A stretch of DNA of 64,000 nucleotides from Flavobacteriaceae bacterium (GTDB taxonomy: Bacteria > Bacteroidota > Bacteroidia > Flavobacteriales > Flavobacteriaceae): contig QXZA01000004.1 of assembly GCA_009886625.1 (NCBI GenBank), positions 1 to 64,000 of the forward strand, written 5' to 3'. Every line of letters begins with the position of its first letter. Within the stretch, counting starts at the first letter, position 1. The position numbers and the translations under genes are program-made. The notes beneath the pieces were generated by a model. That model saw nothing but the letters and a program-made list of their open reading frames with translations. It did no database searches and had not been told where the DNA came from. This document shows positions 56,467 through 64,000 of the stretch, piece by piece.

Positions 56467-58917
56467 TTAGAATCCAAATTCCTCACCACCGCCATCACCA
56501 TAACTTTGATTTCTTCTTCTGCGGTCGTTTTTACGTTCGTTTATTTTATATGTGAATGTCATTACATATGAAGGACGTCTCCATTGGAACTCACTATAAT
56601 TTTTAAAGCGTTCTGTGGTGGTTGTATTTTTGAATCGTCTTGAATTTAACAAGTCACTTGCATTGAATGAAAGTGTACCTTTTTTCTTTAATACGTCTTT
56701 GTTTATAGCTCCTGAGAGTACAAAAAAGCCTTTAGATCGATTTTGTGCAGTAGCATTTGGTCCTCTATAAAATCCTCTAAGTTGGGCTGTCCATCCTTTG
56801 GGTAAGGTAATATTTCCATTGATTCGAGCAAACCAGCTTACAATTTCAGCATCAAAAACTTGATTGTTGTAGTTTCCAATAGTTTCGGAATTAAAAATAT
56901 TAAAGTTACCACTCAAACGAAATTTTCTACTAGGAACATAGGTTAAAGTGAATTCTGTACCAATTCGGTTATTTTCTGCTAGGTTGATAGATGTTGCTCT
57001 CAATGAGGGTATTTCTATCAATGGATTCTCACTAACTCGAACCACTTCACCGGTAGCTTCAGTGATTCGGGTAATCACTTGAGTTGCTTTTTGAAAATAA
57101 GCAGATCCATTAAAGGTGAATTTTTCCCAACGTTTTAAATATCCAAAATCAAATGTGCTTGAGTATGAGGGGTCTAAATCCGGATTTCCTTGTCTAAAAA
57201 AGGTAATACTAGACCTTGAAGGGAATGGGTTTAACGACCAGCTTCTGGGGCGTCTTATTCTTCTGCTAAACCCTAAAGTGATATTTTCTTCTTCACTAAA
57301 CTCGTAGGACAAGTTTAAGGTTGGAAAAAAGTTGGTGTACTTTTTTTCTTTATAATCGTTAGTGGTTTTTTGATCAATAACAATGTTTGTGTTCTCCATT
57401 CTGAGACCCACTAGGTAGGAAAATTTATTTACTTTCTTACCAAATTGGGTATAGAGCGCATTTATATTTTGTTCAAAAAGCAATACGTTTGATAAGTTTG
57501 TATCACGAACAAATTCATCATTTTCAAAAATAGCGATTTCATAATCATTTTCTTGTGAGCTAAAGTCTCCACGGTAACCAAATTCAAACTGAGTGTTTTT
57601 ATCAATAGGCCAAACATAATCCAATTGAAATAAGTTTCGTGTTTGTGACTCTAAAGTTCCTGCAGTTTCACTTGGAGAATCTGAGTTTGTTATATCTGCA
57701 AATTCATCTTCTGCGCTTTTTTGTAATTGAATTTCAGCGACTAGTTCATGTCCCTTATCATTGAATTTTTTTGTAAAATTGGCAGTTAACTGACTTGAAT
57801 TGTCTTCTTCTGCTTCTTCCTGTAAACGAGATACTGTAGAAAGAATATCTCCATTTGCATTTAAGTCGTCTATTTCAGTACTGGCATCACTGGTGTTGTT
57901 ACTATCTCGTACAAACCCACTAATGGTAAGAGATGTTTTATCATTGAAATAGTATTCTGCACCCAGGTTGATAAAGTAATTTTTTCTTACTCTGTCGTAA
58001 TCACGAGTTTCGTTAGCAAAAGTACTTGGTAGATCCCCATTAAAATATTCGCTGTTGAAGATCCCTCCTCCAAGAGATTTTTGATCTCTGTAGGTTGTAG
58101 TAGAGAAAATGTTTAGTTTTTTTGTTCTCCAATTTAGTGTTGCTGTACCTCCTAAATTTTCTGGAACTCCAGCATTTACAATAAAAGTTGCATTGAATCC
58201 AATTAACTCGTCTTTCTTTAAAATAATATTTAAAATACCTGCTGTTCCTGAGGCTTCGTATCGAGCAGAGGGAGAAGTAACCACTTCCACTTTTTCTATC
58301 GATTCAGCTGGGAGTTGTCGTAAAGCAGCGGGTCCAGAAAGACCGACTAAGCCTGAAGGTTTTCCGTTTATTAGAATTCTAACATTGTCATTTCCTCTTA
58401 GCGAGATATTCCCTTCTACATCCACAGATACGGCTGGGATATTATCCATTACATCAGTGACACTTCCTCCACGCACTGTAATGTCTCTTCCCACATTGTA
58501 TACTCTTTTGTCCAGTCTTATTTCAACTTCAGTTCGTTCGCCGATTAGTTCTACTTCTTCAAGTGATTCCGAATTAATAGTTAGCGCAAAATTTCCTAAA
58601 CTGGTTGTTTCTATAATTTCTTTATTTTCCAGAGTTATTTTTTTAAACCCGATATACTCTATGGTAATATTATATTTCCCAGGAAAGATTTCGATATCGA
58701 AATTTCCTTTTGCATCTGTGATGCCTCCCTGAATTCTGTATGGGAATCGCTCATTCACCAAGGATATAGTTGCATATTCTAGTGGTTGTGACGTTTCTGA
58801 ATCATTAACATTTCCAGTTATTTTTATCTTGGCAACTCTAGTAGCGTTATTTGGTAGTTGTGCAAAGAGGGTATTGGATATACCAATAAGTAATAGTGTA
58901 AGAATTATTCTTTTCAT
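56467..58917 (-). CDS. TonB-dependent receptor family outer-membrane protein
   Basis: 816 residues: signal peptide MKRIILTLLLIGISNTLFA, then a carboxypeptidase-regulatory-like domain (about 30-110, ITGNVNDSETSQPLEYATISL), a plug domain (VTDVMDNIPAVSVDVEGNISLRG, with NVRILINGKPSG and YEASGTAGILNIILKK), and a C-terminal beta barrel with the OMP_b-brl_3 style. The C-terminus is basic and Gly-rich (RRRRNQSYGDGGGEEFGF). The transported substrate is unknown. No susD-like gene is adjacent, so it is not an obvious polysaccharide locus. Confidence 0.85.
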   Translation of the reverse strand: MKRIILTLLLIGISNTLFAQLPNNATRVAKIKITGNVNDSETSQPLEYATISLVNERFPYRIQGGITDAKGNFDIEIFPGKYNITIEYIGFKKITLENKEIIETTSLGNFALTINSESLEEVELIGERTEVEIRLDKRVYNVGRDITVRGGSVTDVMDNIPAVSVDVEGNISLRGNDNVRILINGKPSGLVGLSGPAALRQLPAESIEKVEVVTSPSARYEASGTAGILNIILKKDELIGFNATFIVNAGVPENLGGTATLNWRTKKLNIFSTTTYRDQKSLGGGIFNSEYFNGDLPSTFANETRDYDRVRKNYFINLGAEYYFNDKTSLTISGFVRDSNNTSDASTEIDDLNANGDILSTVSRLQEEAEEDNSSQLTANFTKKFNDKGHELVAEIQLQKSAEDEFADITNSDSPSETAGTLESQTRNLFQLDYVWPIDKNTQFEFGYRGDFSSQENDYEIAIFENDEFVRDTNLSNVLLFEQNINALYTQFGKKVNKFSYLVGLRMENTNIVIDQKTTNDYKEKKYTNFFPTLNLSYEFSEEENITLGFSRRIRRPRSWSLNPFPSRSSITFFRQGNPDLDPSYSSTFDFGYLKRWEKFTFNGSAYFQKATQVITRITEATGEVVRVSENPLIEIPSLRATSINLAENNRIGTEFTLTYVPSRKFRLSGNFNIFNSETIGNYNNQVFDAEIVSWFARINGNITLPKGWTAQLRGFYRGPNATAQNRSKGFFVLSGAINKDVLKKKGTLSFNASDLLNSRRFKNTTTTERFKNYSEFQWRRPSYVMTFTYKINERKNDRRRRNQSYGDGGGEEFGF

Positions 58918-58965
58918 GTGTTTTTTTGAAGTAATGCTACTTTGACCTAAATAGTTTGTTGGGGT

Positions 58966-59322
58966 TTAATTTGCTTTAAGAAATAAAGCTAAATTTTCTA
59001 AGGGTCTTACCAAAACTCCTTTCTGATTTAAGGTAACTATCGGCCTTTCAATAAGTTTGGGATAGATTGAGAGTTGTTCTAAAATTTCATTTTCAGACAA
59101 TGAATTTCGGTTAGGAATGCTTTTCCATTCCGCTTCATTCTTCCTGAGTATTTCACTGGGTTTAAGCTTGATTTTATTAAGCACATCTTGAAGCTCATTT
59201 TTTGAAAGTGGAGCATCGAGATAACGGATTATTTCGATTTCATGCCCTGATTCTTCAAGAAATTGTAACGCCTCTCTCGACTTTCTACATCTGGGGTTAT
59301 GATAAATGGTATATTTATTCAT
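58966..59322 (-). CDS. ArsC-family protein, probable arsenate reductase
   Basis: 118 residues. The active-site cysteine lies in YHNPRCRKSREAL near 8-20, with the ArsC pattern of an Arg in IERPIVTL near 92-99 and VRPLEN near 107. It would reduce arsenate to arsenite with glutaredoxin. Spx-like relatives share this fold, but the ERPI segment favours arsenate reductase. No arsenite exporter is adjacent. Confidence 0.78.
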   Translation of the reverse strand: MNKYTIYHNPRCRKSREALQFLEESGHEIEIIRYLDAPLSKNELQDVLNKIKLKPSEILRKNEAEWKSIPNRNSLSENEILEQLSIYPKLIERPIVTLNQKGVLVRPLENLALFLKAN

Positions 59323-59325
59323 AGC

Positions 59326-59353
59326 AAAAAAAAACTACCCGAAGGTAGTTTTG
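59326..59353 (-). terminator. Terminator of the thrS-infC-rpmI-rplT operon
   Basis: Minus-strand ACTACC-TTCG-GGTAGT, a stem capped by a C(UUCG)G tetraloop, followed by nine T. It lies just after rplT. Confidence 0.88.
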
Positions 59354-59356
59354 AAT

Positions 59357-59701
59357 TTATTTGATTTTATCAGCGATCGCTTTGAAAGCGTCGGGATGGT
59401 TCATCGCGAGATCGGCGAGAACTTTTCGATTCAATTCAATGTTGTTGGCTTTTATTTTACCCATGAACTGGCTGTATGACATTCCGTTAATACGAGCTCC
59501 AGCATTGATACGGGTAATCCAAAGGGCTCTGAAGTTACGCTTGTTCACCTTACGGTCACGATACGCGTACAACATTGCTTTGTCTACTGCATTTTTTGCA
59601 ACTGTCCAAACGTTTTTACGACGACCAAAAAATCCTTTGGCTTGTTTTAAAATTTTTTTTCTACGTGCTCTTGAAGCAACTGAGTTTACTGATCTTGGCA
59701 T
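59357..59701 (-). CDS. rplT: 50S ribosomal protein L20
   Basis: 114 residues, with the Arg/Lys-rich helical N-domain ([21 protein letters not shown]) and the globular C-part ([21 protein letters not shown]). It binds 23S rRNA early in 50S assembly and commonly represses its own operon. Last gene of thrS-infC-rpmI-rplT. Confidence 0.98.
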   Translation of the reverse strand: MPRSVNSVASRARRKKILKQAKGFFGRRKNVWTVAKNAVDKAMLYAYRDRKVNKRNFRALWITRINAGARINGMSYSQFMGKIKANNIELNRKVLADLAMNHPDAFKAIADKIK

Positions 59702-59785
59702 TGTTTTATTTTTTGAAGGAGGCGGTATTTCTACACTTTTAGAGCCTTACTTCGGGTTTATAATTAACGTTTAACCTTGTTTGAC

Positions 59786-59983
59786 TTAGTTAAGTCTTAG
59801 TTGTTGTTTGATGTTTTTTTCATCGCTTTCGTGCACTAGACCAGAGTGTGTCAATGCAAGCTTACGCTTTTTTGACTTTTTGGTCAAGATGTGACTTTTA
59901 AAAGCATGCTTGCGCTTAATTTTACCACTTCCGGTCAATTTAAAACGCTTTTTAGCACTAGATTTTGTTTTCATTTTTGGCAT
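59786..59983 (-). CDS. rpmI: 50S ribosomal protein L35
   Basis: 65 residues, very basic ([33 protein letters not shown]), typical of L35. Fourteen bases after infC and 84 before rplT, the conserved infC-rpmI-rplT order. Confidence 0.97.
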   Translation of the reverse strand: MPKMKTKSSAKKRFKLTGSGKIKRKHAFKSHILTKKSKKRKLALTHSGLVHESDEKNIKQQLRLN

Positions 59984-59997
59984 GACGATTCCTTTTT

Positions 59998-60552
59998 TTA
60001 TTTTTTCTTAGGAGAAATCAAGATACTCATCTTTTTTCCTTCCAATATTGGCATTTGTTCTACTTTTCCTAACTCTTCCAAATCCTGTGCTAAACGTAAC
60101 AAAAGAATTTGTCCTTGTTCCTTAAACACAATTGAACGTCCTTTAAAAAACACAAACGCTTTCAATTTTGCTCCCTCTTTAAGGAATTTTTCAGCGTGTT
60201 TCTTTTTGAATTCATAATCGTGTTCATCTGTTTGTGGTCCAAAACGAATTTCTTTAAGAATAATCTTGCTTGTTTTCGCTTTGAGTGCCTTTTCCCGCTT
60301 TTTTTGTTCGTACAGAAACTTTTTGTATTCTAAAATTTTACATACTGGAGGAGACGCATTAGGCGAAATTTCAACCAAGTCCAATTCTAAAGATTCTGCT
60401 AAGGCAAGTGCTTTGTTAAGAGAGTAAACTCCTATTTCTACATTATCACCAACCAAACGAATCTCCTGGGCCGTAATTTTTAAGTTAATACGGTGTGGAT
60501 CTTCTTTGAATACCCTTCCAGGGCGGTTCGTTCTGCGTCTACGTATTGCTAT
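59998..60552 (-). CDS. infC: Translation initiation factor IF-3, non-AUG start
   Basis: About 184 residues when begun at ATA (60550-60552). IF3 binds 30S and rejects wrong start codons. The N-domain [22 protein letters not shown] and C-domain [22 protein letters not shown] are typical. In this frame there is a stop (60565-60567) only four codons upstream, and no ATG, GTG or TTG before the TTG at 60454, which would cut off the N-terminal conserved part. The likely start is thus AUA (60552 or 60546), fitting IF3 self-regulation as for AUU in E. coli. A purine-rich stretch AGAGAGAAG precedes it. Confidence 0.88.
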   Translation of the reverse strand: MAIRRRRTNRPGRVFKEDPHRINLKITAQEIRLVGDNVEIGVYSLNKALALAESLELDLVEISPNASPPVCKILEYKKFLYEQKKREKALKAKTSKIILKEIRFGPQTDEHDYEFKKKHAEKFLKEGAKLKAFVFFKGRSIVFKEQGQILLLRLAQDLEELGKVEQMPILEGKKMSILISPKKK

Positions 60553-60569
60553 GTCTTCTCTCTTTTAAA

Positions 60570-62516
60570 TTAAACTTCAAAGCTAGCTAAGCTGCTTTTT
60601 ATTTCTGTATTAATCAAATTTACCACATTTTCAGTCGTAAAGCTTCCTAAATCACCTTCAGAATGCTTTCGTAATGAAACGGTTTCATTTTCTGCTTCTT
60701 TCTCTCCTATGATAATCATATAAGGGACTTTGGAGATTTCGGACTCGCGAATCTTTTTCCCAATGGTCTCATTTCGATCATCTAAGAGGGCGCGAATTTC
60801 GTGATTTTCCAAGAATTTTGAAACTTTTAGAGCGTAATTTTTATATTTTTCGCTCACACACAAAATATTCACTTGATTTGGCATCAGCCAAAGAGGGAAA
60901 TTTCCGCCAGTATGTTCCAATAAGATTGCAACAAAACGTTCCAAACTTCCAAAAGGAGCTCTGTGAATCATTACAGGTCTATGTAATTCATTATCACTTC
61001 CTTTATAATTCAAATCAAAGCGCTCAGGGAGATTGTAATCTACCTGGATGGTTCCTAATTGCCATTTGCGACCCAAGGCATCTTTGACCATAAAATCAAG
61101 CTTAGGACCATAAAAGGCAGCTTCACCAGTTTCAATTACATACTCTAAGTTTTTCTCTTTAGCTGCATTAATAATCGCTTGTTCTGCTAATTCCCAATTA
61201 TGGGTTGAACCAATATATTTTTCGGGCTTTTCTGGATCTCTAAGCGATACTTGAGCTGTAAAGTTTTCAAAACCTAAGGAACCAAAAACATATAATACTA
61301 AGTCAATCACTTTCTTGAATTCCTCATCAAGTTGATCGGGCATACAAAAGATATGTGCATCATCTTGAGTAAATCCTCTCACACGAGTTAATCCATGCAA
61401 TTCACCACTTTGCTCATAACGATAAACGGTTCCAAATTCTGCATAACGCTTGGGTAAATCTCTGTAACTCCATGGTTTTGCATTGTATATTTCACAGTGA
61501 TGTGGACAATTCATGGGTTTGAGTAAAAACTCTTCTCCGTCTGCAGGAGTTGTGATGGGCTGGAAACTATCAGCGCCATATTTTTCATAATGCCCCGAAG
61601 TCATATAGAGTTCTTTGCTACCAATATGGGGAGATATCACTTGTTCGTAACCTGCTTTATTTTGCGCTTCTTTGAGAAAATTTTCTAGACGCTCACGAAG
61701 TGCAGCACCTTTAGGCAACCATAAAGGTAGGCCTTGTCCCACTTTTTGTGAAAAAGTAAATAATTCTAGTTCTTTTCCTAGTTTTCTGTGGTCGCGTTTT
61801 TTTGCTTCTTCAACGAGTGCCAAATATTCCGTCAATTCTTTTTGTTTAGGAAACGAAATTCCATAGACTCGAGTAAGTTGTGGTTTGGTTTCGTTTCCTC
61901 TCCAGTATGCTCCAGCAATGTTGGTTAGCTTGATTGCTTTTATAAATCCTGTATTTGGAATGTGCCCACCACGACAAAGATCTGTGAAGTCAGCGTGATC
62001 ACAGAAGGTAATGGTACCATCTTCAAGGTTTTCGATTAACTCCGTCTTGAAGGGGTTGTTTTCTTTTTTGTAAAAACTTAGGGCTTCTTCTTTGGAAGCA
62101 CTACGCATTTTAAATTCAAATTTTTGTCTTGCAAATTCCAAAAATTTCTTTTCTATATCTACTAGGTCTTTTTCGGTAAGACTATGGTCTCCAAAATCAG
62201 CATCATAATAAAATCCATTTTCTATGGCTGGACCAATTGTTAATTTACAATCTGGATAGAGTGCTAAAAGAGCTTGTGCTAGGACATGCGCAGAAGAATG
62301 CCAAAAGGCTGTTTTTCCTTCTTGATCATTCCAAGTGAAAAGTTGAATTTTTCCATTTTCATGAAGTGGGGTAACACTCTCTACAATTTGCTCATTAAAC
62401 TTTACAGACAACACATTACGTGCCAATCCCTCACTGATACTTGAAGCGATCTCAAAAGGCGTTGTTCCTTTTGGATAGGTTCGTACACTCTGGTCTGGAA
62501 ATTGAATTTCAATCAT
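60570..62516 (-). CDS. thrS: Threonyl-tRNA synthetase
   Basis: 648 residues: N-terminal TGS domain (1-60), the editing domain with [12 protein letters not shown] near 74-85, and the class II catalytic core with [11 protein letters not shown] near 335-345 (zinc Cys), [27 protein letters not shown] and [14 protein letters not shown], followed by the anticodon domain. First gene of the operon with infC, 17 bases away. Confidence 0.98.
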   Translation of the reverse strand: MIEIQFPDQSVRTYPKGTTPFEIASSISEGLARNVLSVKFNEQIVESVTPLHENGKIQLFTWNDQEGKTAFWHSSAHVLAQALLALYPDCKLTIGPAIENGFYYDADFGDHSLTEKDLVDIEKKFLEFARQKFEFKMRSASKEEALSFYKKENNPFKTELIENLEDGTITFCDHADFTDLCRGGHIPNTGFIKAIKLTNIAGAYWRGNETKPQLTRVYGISFPKQKELTEYLALVEEAKKRDHRKLGKELELFTFSQKVGQGLPLWLPKGAALRERLENFLKEAQNKAGYEQVISPHIGSKELYMTSGHYEKYGADSFQPITTPADGEEFLLKPMNCPHHCEIYNAKPWSYRDLPKRYAEFGTVYRYEQSGELHGLTRVRGFTQDDAHIFCMPDQLDEEFKKVIDLVLYVFGSLGFENFTAQVSLRDPEKPEKYIGSTHNWELAEQAIINAAKEKNLEYVIETGEAAFYGPKLDFMVKDALGRKWQLGTIQVDYNLPERFDLNYKGSDNELHRPVMIHRAPFGSLERFVAILLEHTGGNFPLWLMPNQVNILCVSEKYKNYALKVSKFLENHEIRALLDDRNETIGKKIRESEISKVPYMIIIGEKEAENETVSLRKHSEGDLGSFTTENVVNLINTEIKSSLASFEV

Positions 62517-62530
62517 AGTAATATAAAATG

Positions 62531-62566
62531 CCCCGCAAAGATAAGGGGTCTATGTGTATCAAGCAA
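62531..62566 (-). promoter_or_regulatory. Promoter of the thrS operon, flanked by CCCC-N10-GGGG
   Basis: Minus-strand TTG (62564-62566), 20 bases, TATCTTTG (62536-62543), 20 bp before thrS: a full TTG/TAnnTTTG promoter. The -7 element is enclosed exactly by CCCC (62531-62534) and GGGG (62545-62548), the same spacing as the sites in front of the nitrogen genes. Confidence 0.68.
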
Positions 62567-62583
62567 TGGATAATGAAAAGTTT

Positions 62584-62817
62584 CTATGACTGCTTTTTTC
62601 TTTTTTCTCCCAAAAGCGCATCTACAAGGGTTCTAATTCCTTTAAATCCAAAATAAAAAGCAAAGCCCAGTAGGAGCAAACCAATTATTAGGACCGGATA
62701 ATACAAAGAATGTGTTTTGTTTTGAAACGCTTGATGAACAACAAAGGGGCCGAAAAAACAAAGAAGGATAAAGTAGCTCATCAATTTAAACCCTTTTTGC
62801 AGTAAAATTTTATTCAT
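62584..62817 (-). CDS. Small membrane protein (DUF6095-like)
   Basis: 77 residues with two helices (about 12-31 and 41-62) and a charged C-terminus (LLGEKRKKQS). It resembles the small DUF6095 proteins placed next to murQ in flavobacteria. Function unknown. It overlaps murQ by four bases (ATGA), so translation is coupled. Confidence 0.6.
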   Translation of the reverse strand: MNKILLQKGFKLMSYFILLCFFGPFVVHQAFQNKTHSLYYPVLIIGLLLLGFAFYFGFKGIRTLVDALLGEKRKKQS

Positions 62818-63626
62818 GATTTTGCGGCATTAATCGTGTTTCTGACATTTCCGTGAATTTCAAGTAATTGTTTAGCTTCATCAAGAGAAACATTTAATTC
62901 CTCCATAATCATTGATTCTGCTCTTCCCACAAGCTTTTTGTTGGATAATTTCATATCCACCATTTTGTTGCCTTTGACATGACCTAACTGGATCATGGTT
63001 GCAGTTGTGATCATGTTCAGGATTAATTTTTGTGCTGTACCCGCTTTCATTCTTGAACTACCTGTCACGAATTCTGGGCCTACGATTACTTCTATAGGAA
63101 AATCACTAACCTCTGAGAGAGGGCTGTTTTGATTACAACTGACGCTTCCTGTTTTAATTCCATTTGCTTGGCAGTCATGTAACCCTGCCACAACATAAGG
63201 TGTGGTTCCAGAGGCGGCAATTCCAACAACAATATCTTTTGGAGTAATCGTATAAACACTTAAGTCTTCCCAAGCTTGATGCGGATCATCCTCTGCATTT
63301 TCTACAGCGTTTCTTAATGCATGATCTCCTCCAGCAATTAGGCCAATTACTCGATCTTGATCAGTGCCAAAAGTAGGAGGACATTCAGATGCATCCAAAA
63401 CACCTAGACGACCACTGGTTCCTGCTCCGATATAAAAAAGACGTCCACCCAGTTTCTGTTGTGTTACAACGACATCAATTAGGGCTTCGATTTTGTCCAA
63501 TACTTTGCCAACGGCTTTAACTGCATTTTGATCTTCTTGATGAATACCACTGAGTAGTTGAGCAATATTTTTTTGCTCTAAGTCAATGTGATTGGAATCC
63601 TTTTCAGTGGTTTTTACAAAACCCAT
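62814..63626 (-). CDS. murQ: N-acetylmuramic acid 6-phosphate etherase
   Basis: 270 residues of the SIS fold. It cleaves the lactyl ether from MurNAc-6-P to give GlcNAc-6-P, in peptidoglycan recycling. The sugar-phosphate loop is YIGAGTSGRLGVLDASECPPTFG near 69-91 (catalytic Glu in SECP), with VGIAASGTTPYV near 133-144 and GSSRMKAGTAQKLILN near 191-206. Slightly shorter than the usual 300, at the C-terminus. Confidence 0.95.
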   Translation of the reverse strand: MGFVKTTEKDSNHIDLEQKNIAQLLSGIHQEDQNAVKAVGKVLDKIEALIDVVVTQQKLGGRLFYIGAGTSGRLGVLDASECPPTFGTDQDRVIGLIAGGDHALRNAVENAEDDPHQAWEDLSVYTITPKDIVVGIAASGTTPYVVAGLHDCQANGIKTGSVSCNQNSPLSEVSDFPIEVIVGPEFVTGSSRMKAGTAQKLILNMITTATMIQLGHVKGNKMVDMKLSNKKLVGRAESMIMEELNVSLDEAKQLLEIHGNVRNTINAAKS

Positions 63627-63652
63627 AGAATCTTGGTTTTTAACGAATTTAA

Positions 63653-63686
63653 AAAAATAAACCTCACAATAAAGTATTGTGAGGTT
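63653..63686 (-). terminator. Terminator of icd
   Basis: Minus-strand perfect twelve-pair stem AACCTCACAATA/TATTGTGAGGTT with a three-base loop, followed by TATTTTTTT. It lies between icd and murQ. Confidence 0.88.
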
Positions 63687-63711
63687 AAAGTTTACGGATT
63701 AAAAGAGAATA

Positions 63712-64000
63712 TTATGCGTTCCTTTTTGATTCTAAATTTTCTTTTAACGCAGCTAGAAATTGTTGCGTTGTAAGATAATGTGAACTGTTAAGTTCTTTTC
63801 CATGAATCAAAATCGCAAGATCTTTTGTCATTTTTCCACTTTCAACGGTCTCCACACAAACATTTTCGAGAGTAGTACAAAAATCAATTAGCTCTTGATT
63901 GTTGTCTAATTTCCCTCTGTGTGCTAAACCTCGAGTCCATGCAAAAATAGATGCAATAGGATTAGTTGAAGTTTCTTTTCCTTGTTGGTGTTGACGGTAA
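63712..64000 (-). CDS. icd: NADP-dependent isocitrate dehydrogenase, C-terminal fragment
   Basis: The last 95 codons are present: [48 protein letters not shown] and a basic end (LESKRNA). This is the C-terminal part of the eukaryote-like, dimeric NADP-IDH, which oxidises isocitrate to 2-oxoglutarate; the N-terminal part lies beyond the window. The 2-oxoglutarate made is the carbon substrate of nitrogen assimilation and the signal read by PII. Confidence 0.9.
   Translation of the reverse strand, partial: YRQHQQGKETSTNPIASIFAWTRGLAHRGKLDNNQELIDFCTTLENVCVETVESGKMTKDLAILIHGKELNSSHYLTTQQFLAALKENLESKRNA

Noticed and set aside
58109-58732. 207-codon open frame opposite the TonB-type receptor
   Set aside because: Low-complexity, Ser/Ile-rich translation typical of an antisense shadow; no start context or family resemblance.
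60454-60456. TTG as the infC start
   Set aside because: It would remove the conserved N-terminal segment ([13 protein letters not shown]) that IF3 proteins carry; the frame continues upstream.
1-64000. CRISPR arrays, insertion sequences, prophage or integrase genes
   Set aside because: No regularly spaced repeats, transposase-like or integrase-like proteins were seen.

Overview
The window is a compact chromosomal segment of a flavobacterium (Bacteroidota, most likely Flavobacteriaceae). This rests on AT-rich sequence, promoters of the TTG/TAnnTTTG type, almost no Shine-Dalgarno sequences, a type III and a type II glutamine synthetase, a TonB-dependent receptor with carboxypeptidase-like N-domain, DnaJ with a reduced zinc region, and several small membrane proteins typical of that family. 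Gene density is high. I see no transposase, integrase, rRNA, CRISPR array or phage gene.

Layout. 1-97: 3' part missing tRNA-Arg with its promoter. 174-4551: cation antiporter, then divergent glutamine synthetases glnII and glnN. 4616-10959: purM, the prfA-pyrF-hydrolase operon, purU, a secreted amidohydrolase. 11040-13710: an ammonium operon (outer-membrane barrel, PII protein, Amt). 13884-18337: fluoride channel, small membrane protein, MazG-like hydrolase, ilvE, mnmD-like methyltransferase, epimerase, grpE. 18340-25176: dnaJ, then mscS, a sigma54 activator without DNA-binding domain, M28 peptidase, MATE pump, small protein and PAP2 phosphatase. 25154-30059: galM, msrA, two adjacent decayed genes (VOC/PhnB-like and TfoX-like), and a loose group of small accessory genes. 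30103-35874: leucine operon leuA-leuC-leuD-second synthase-leuB. 36026-41201: unknown flavobacterial protein, rluA-type synthase, panB, dnaK. 41278-49356: menaquinone cluster menI-F-D-B-A-C-(CPBP protease)-E. 49345-58917: carboxyltransferase, small membrane protein, ettA, MFS, GNAT, fumC, TonB-type receptor. 58966-62516: arsC-like gene and the thrS-infC-rpmI-rplT operon. 62584-64000: DUF6095-like protein, murQ and the C-terminal end of NADP isocitrate dehydrogenase.

How it works together. The nitrogen genes form two blocks (glutamine synthetases; porin-PII-Amt). Both carry a CCCC-N10-GGGG inverted repeat in front of them, and their TAnnTTTG -7 elements lack a -33 TTG, which suggests a shared activator. 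The same pattern also surrounds the thrS -7 element, so its meaning is open. grpE-dnaJ and dnaK lie 21 kb apart but share a TGACA-N3-TGACA repeat upstream. infC has no AUG start and appears to begin at AUA, as expected for IF3 self-regulation. Most of the window is ordinary core metabolism. I did not find an obvious new defence or mobile system; the candidate nitrogen operator is the best lead.
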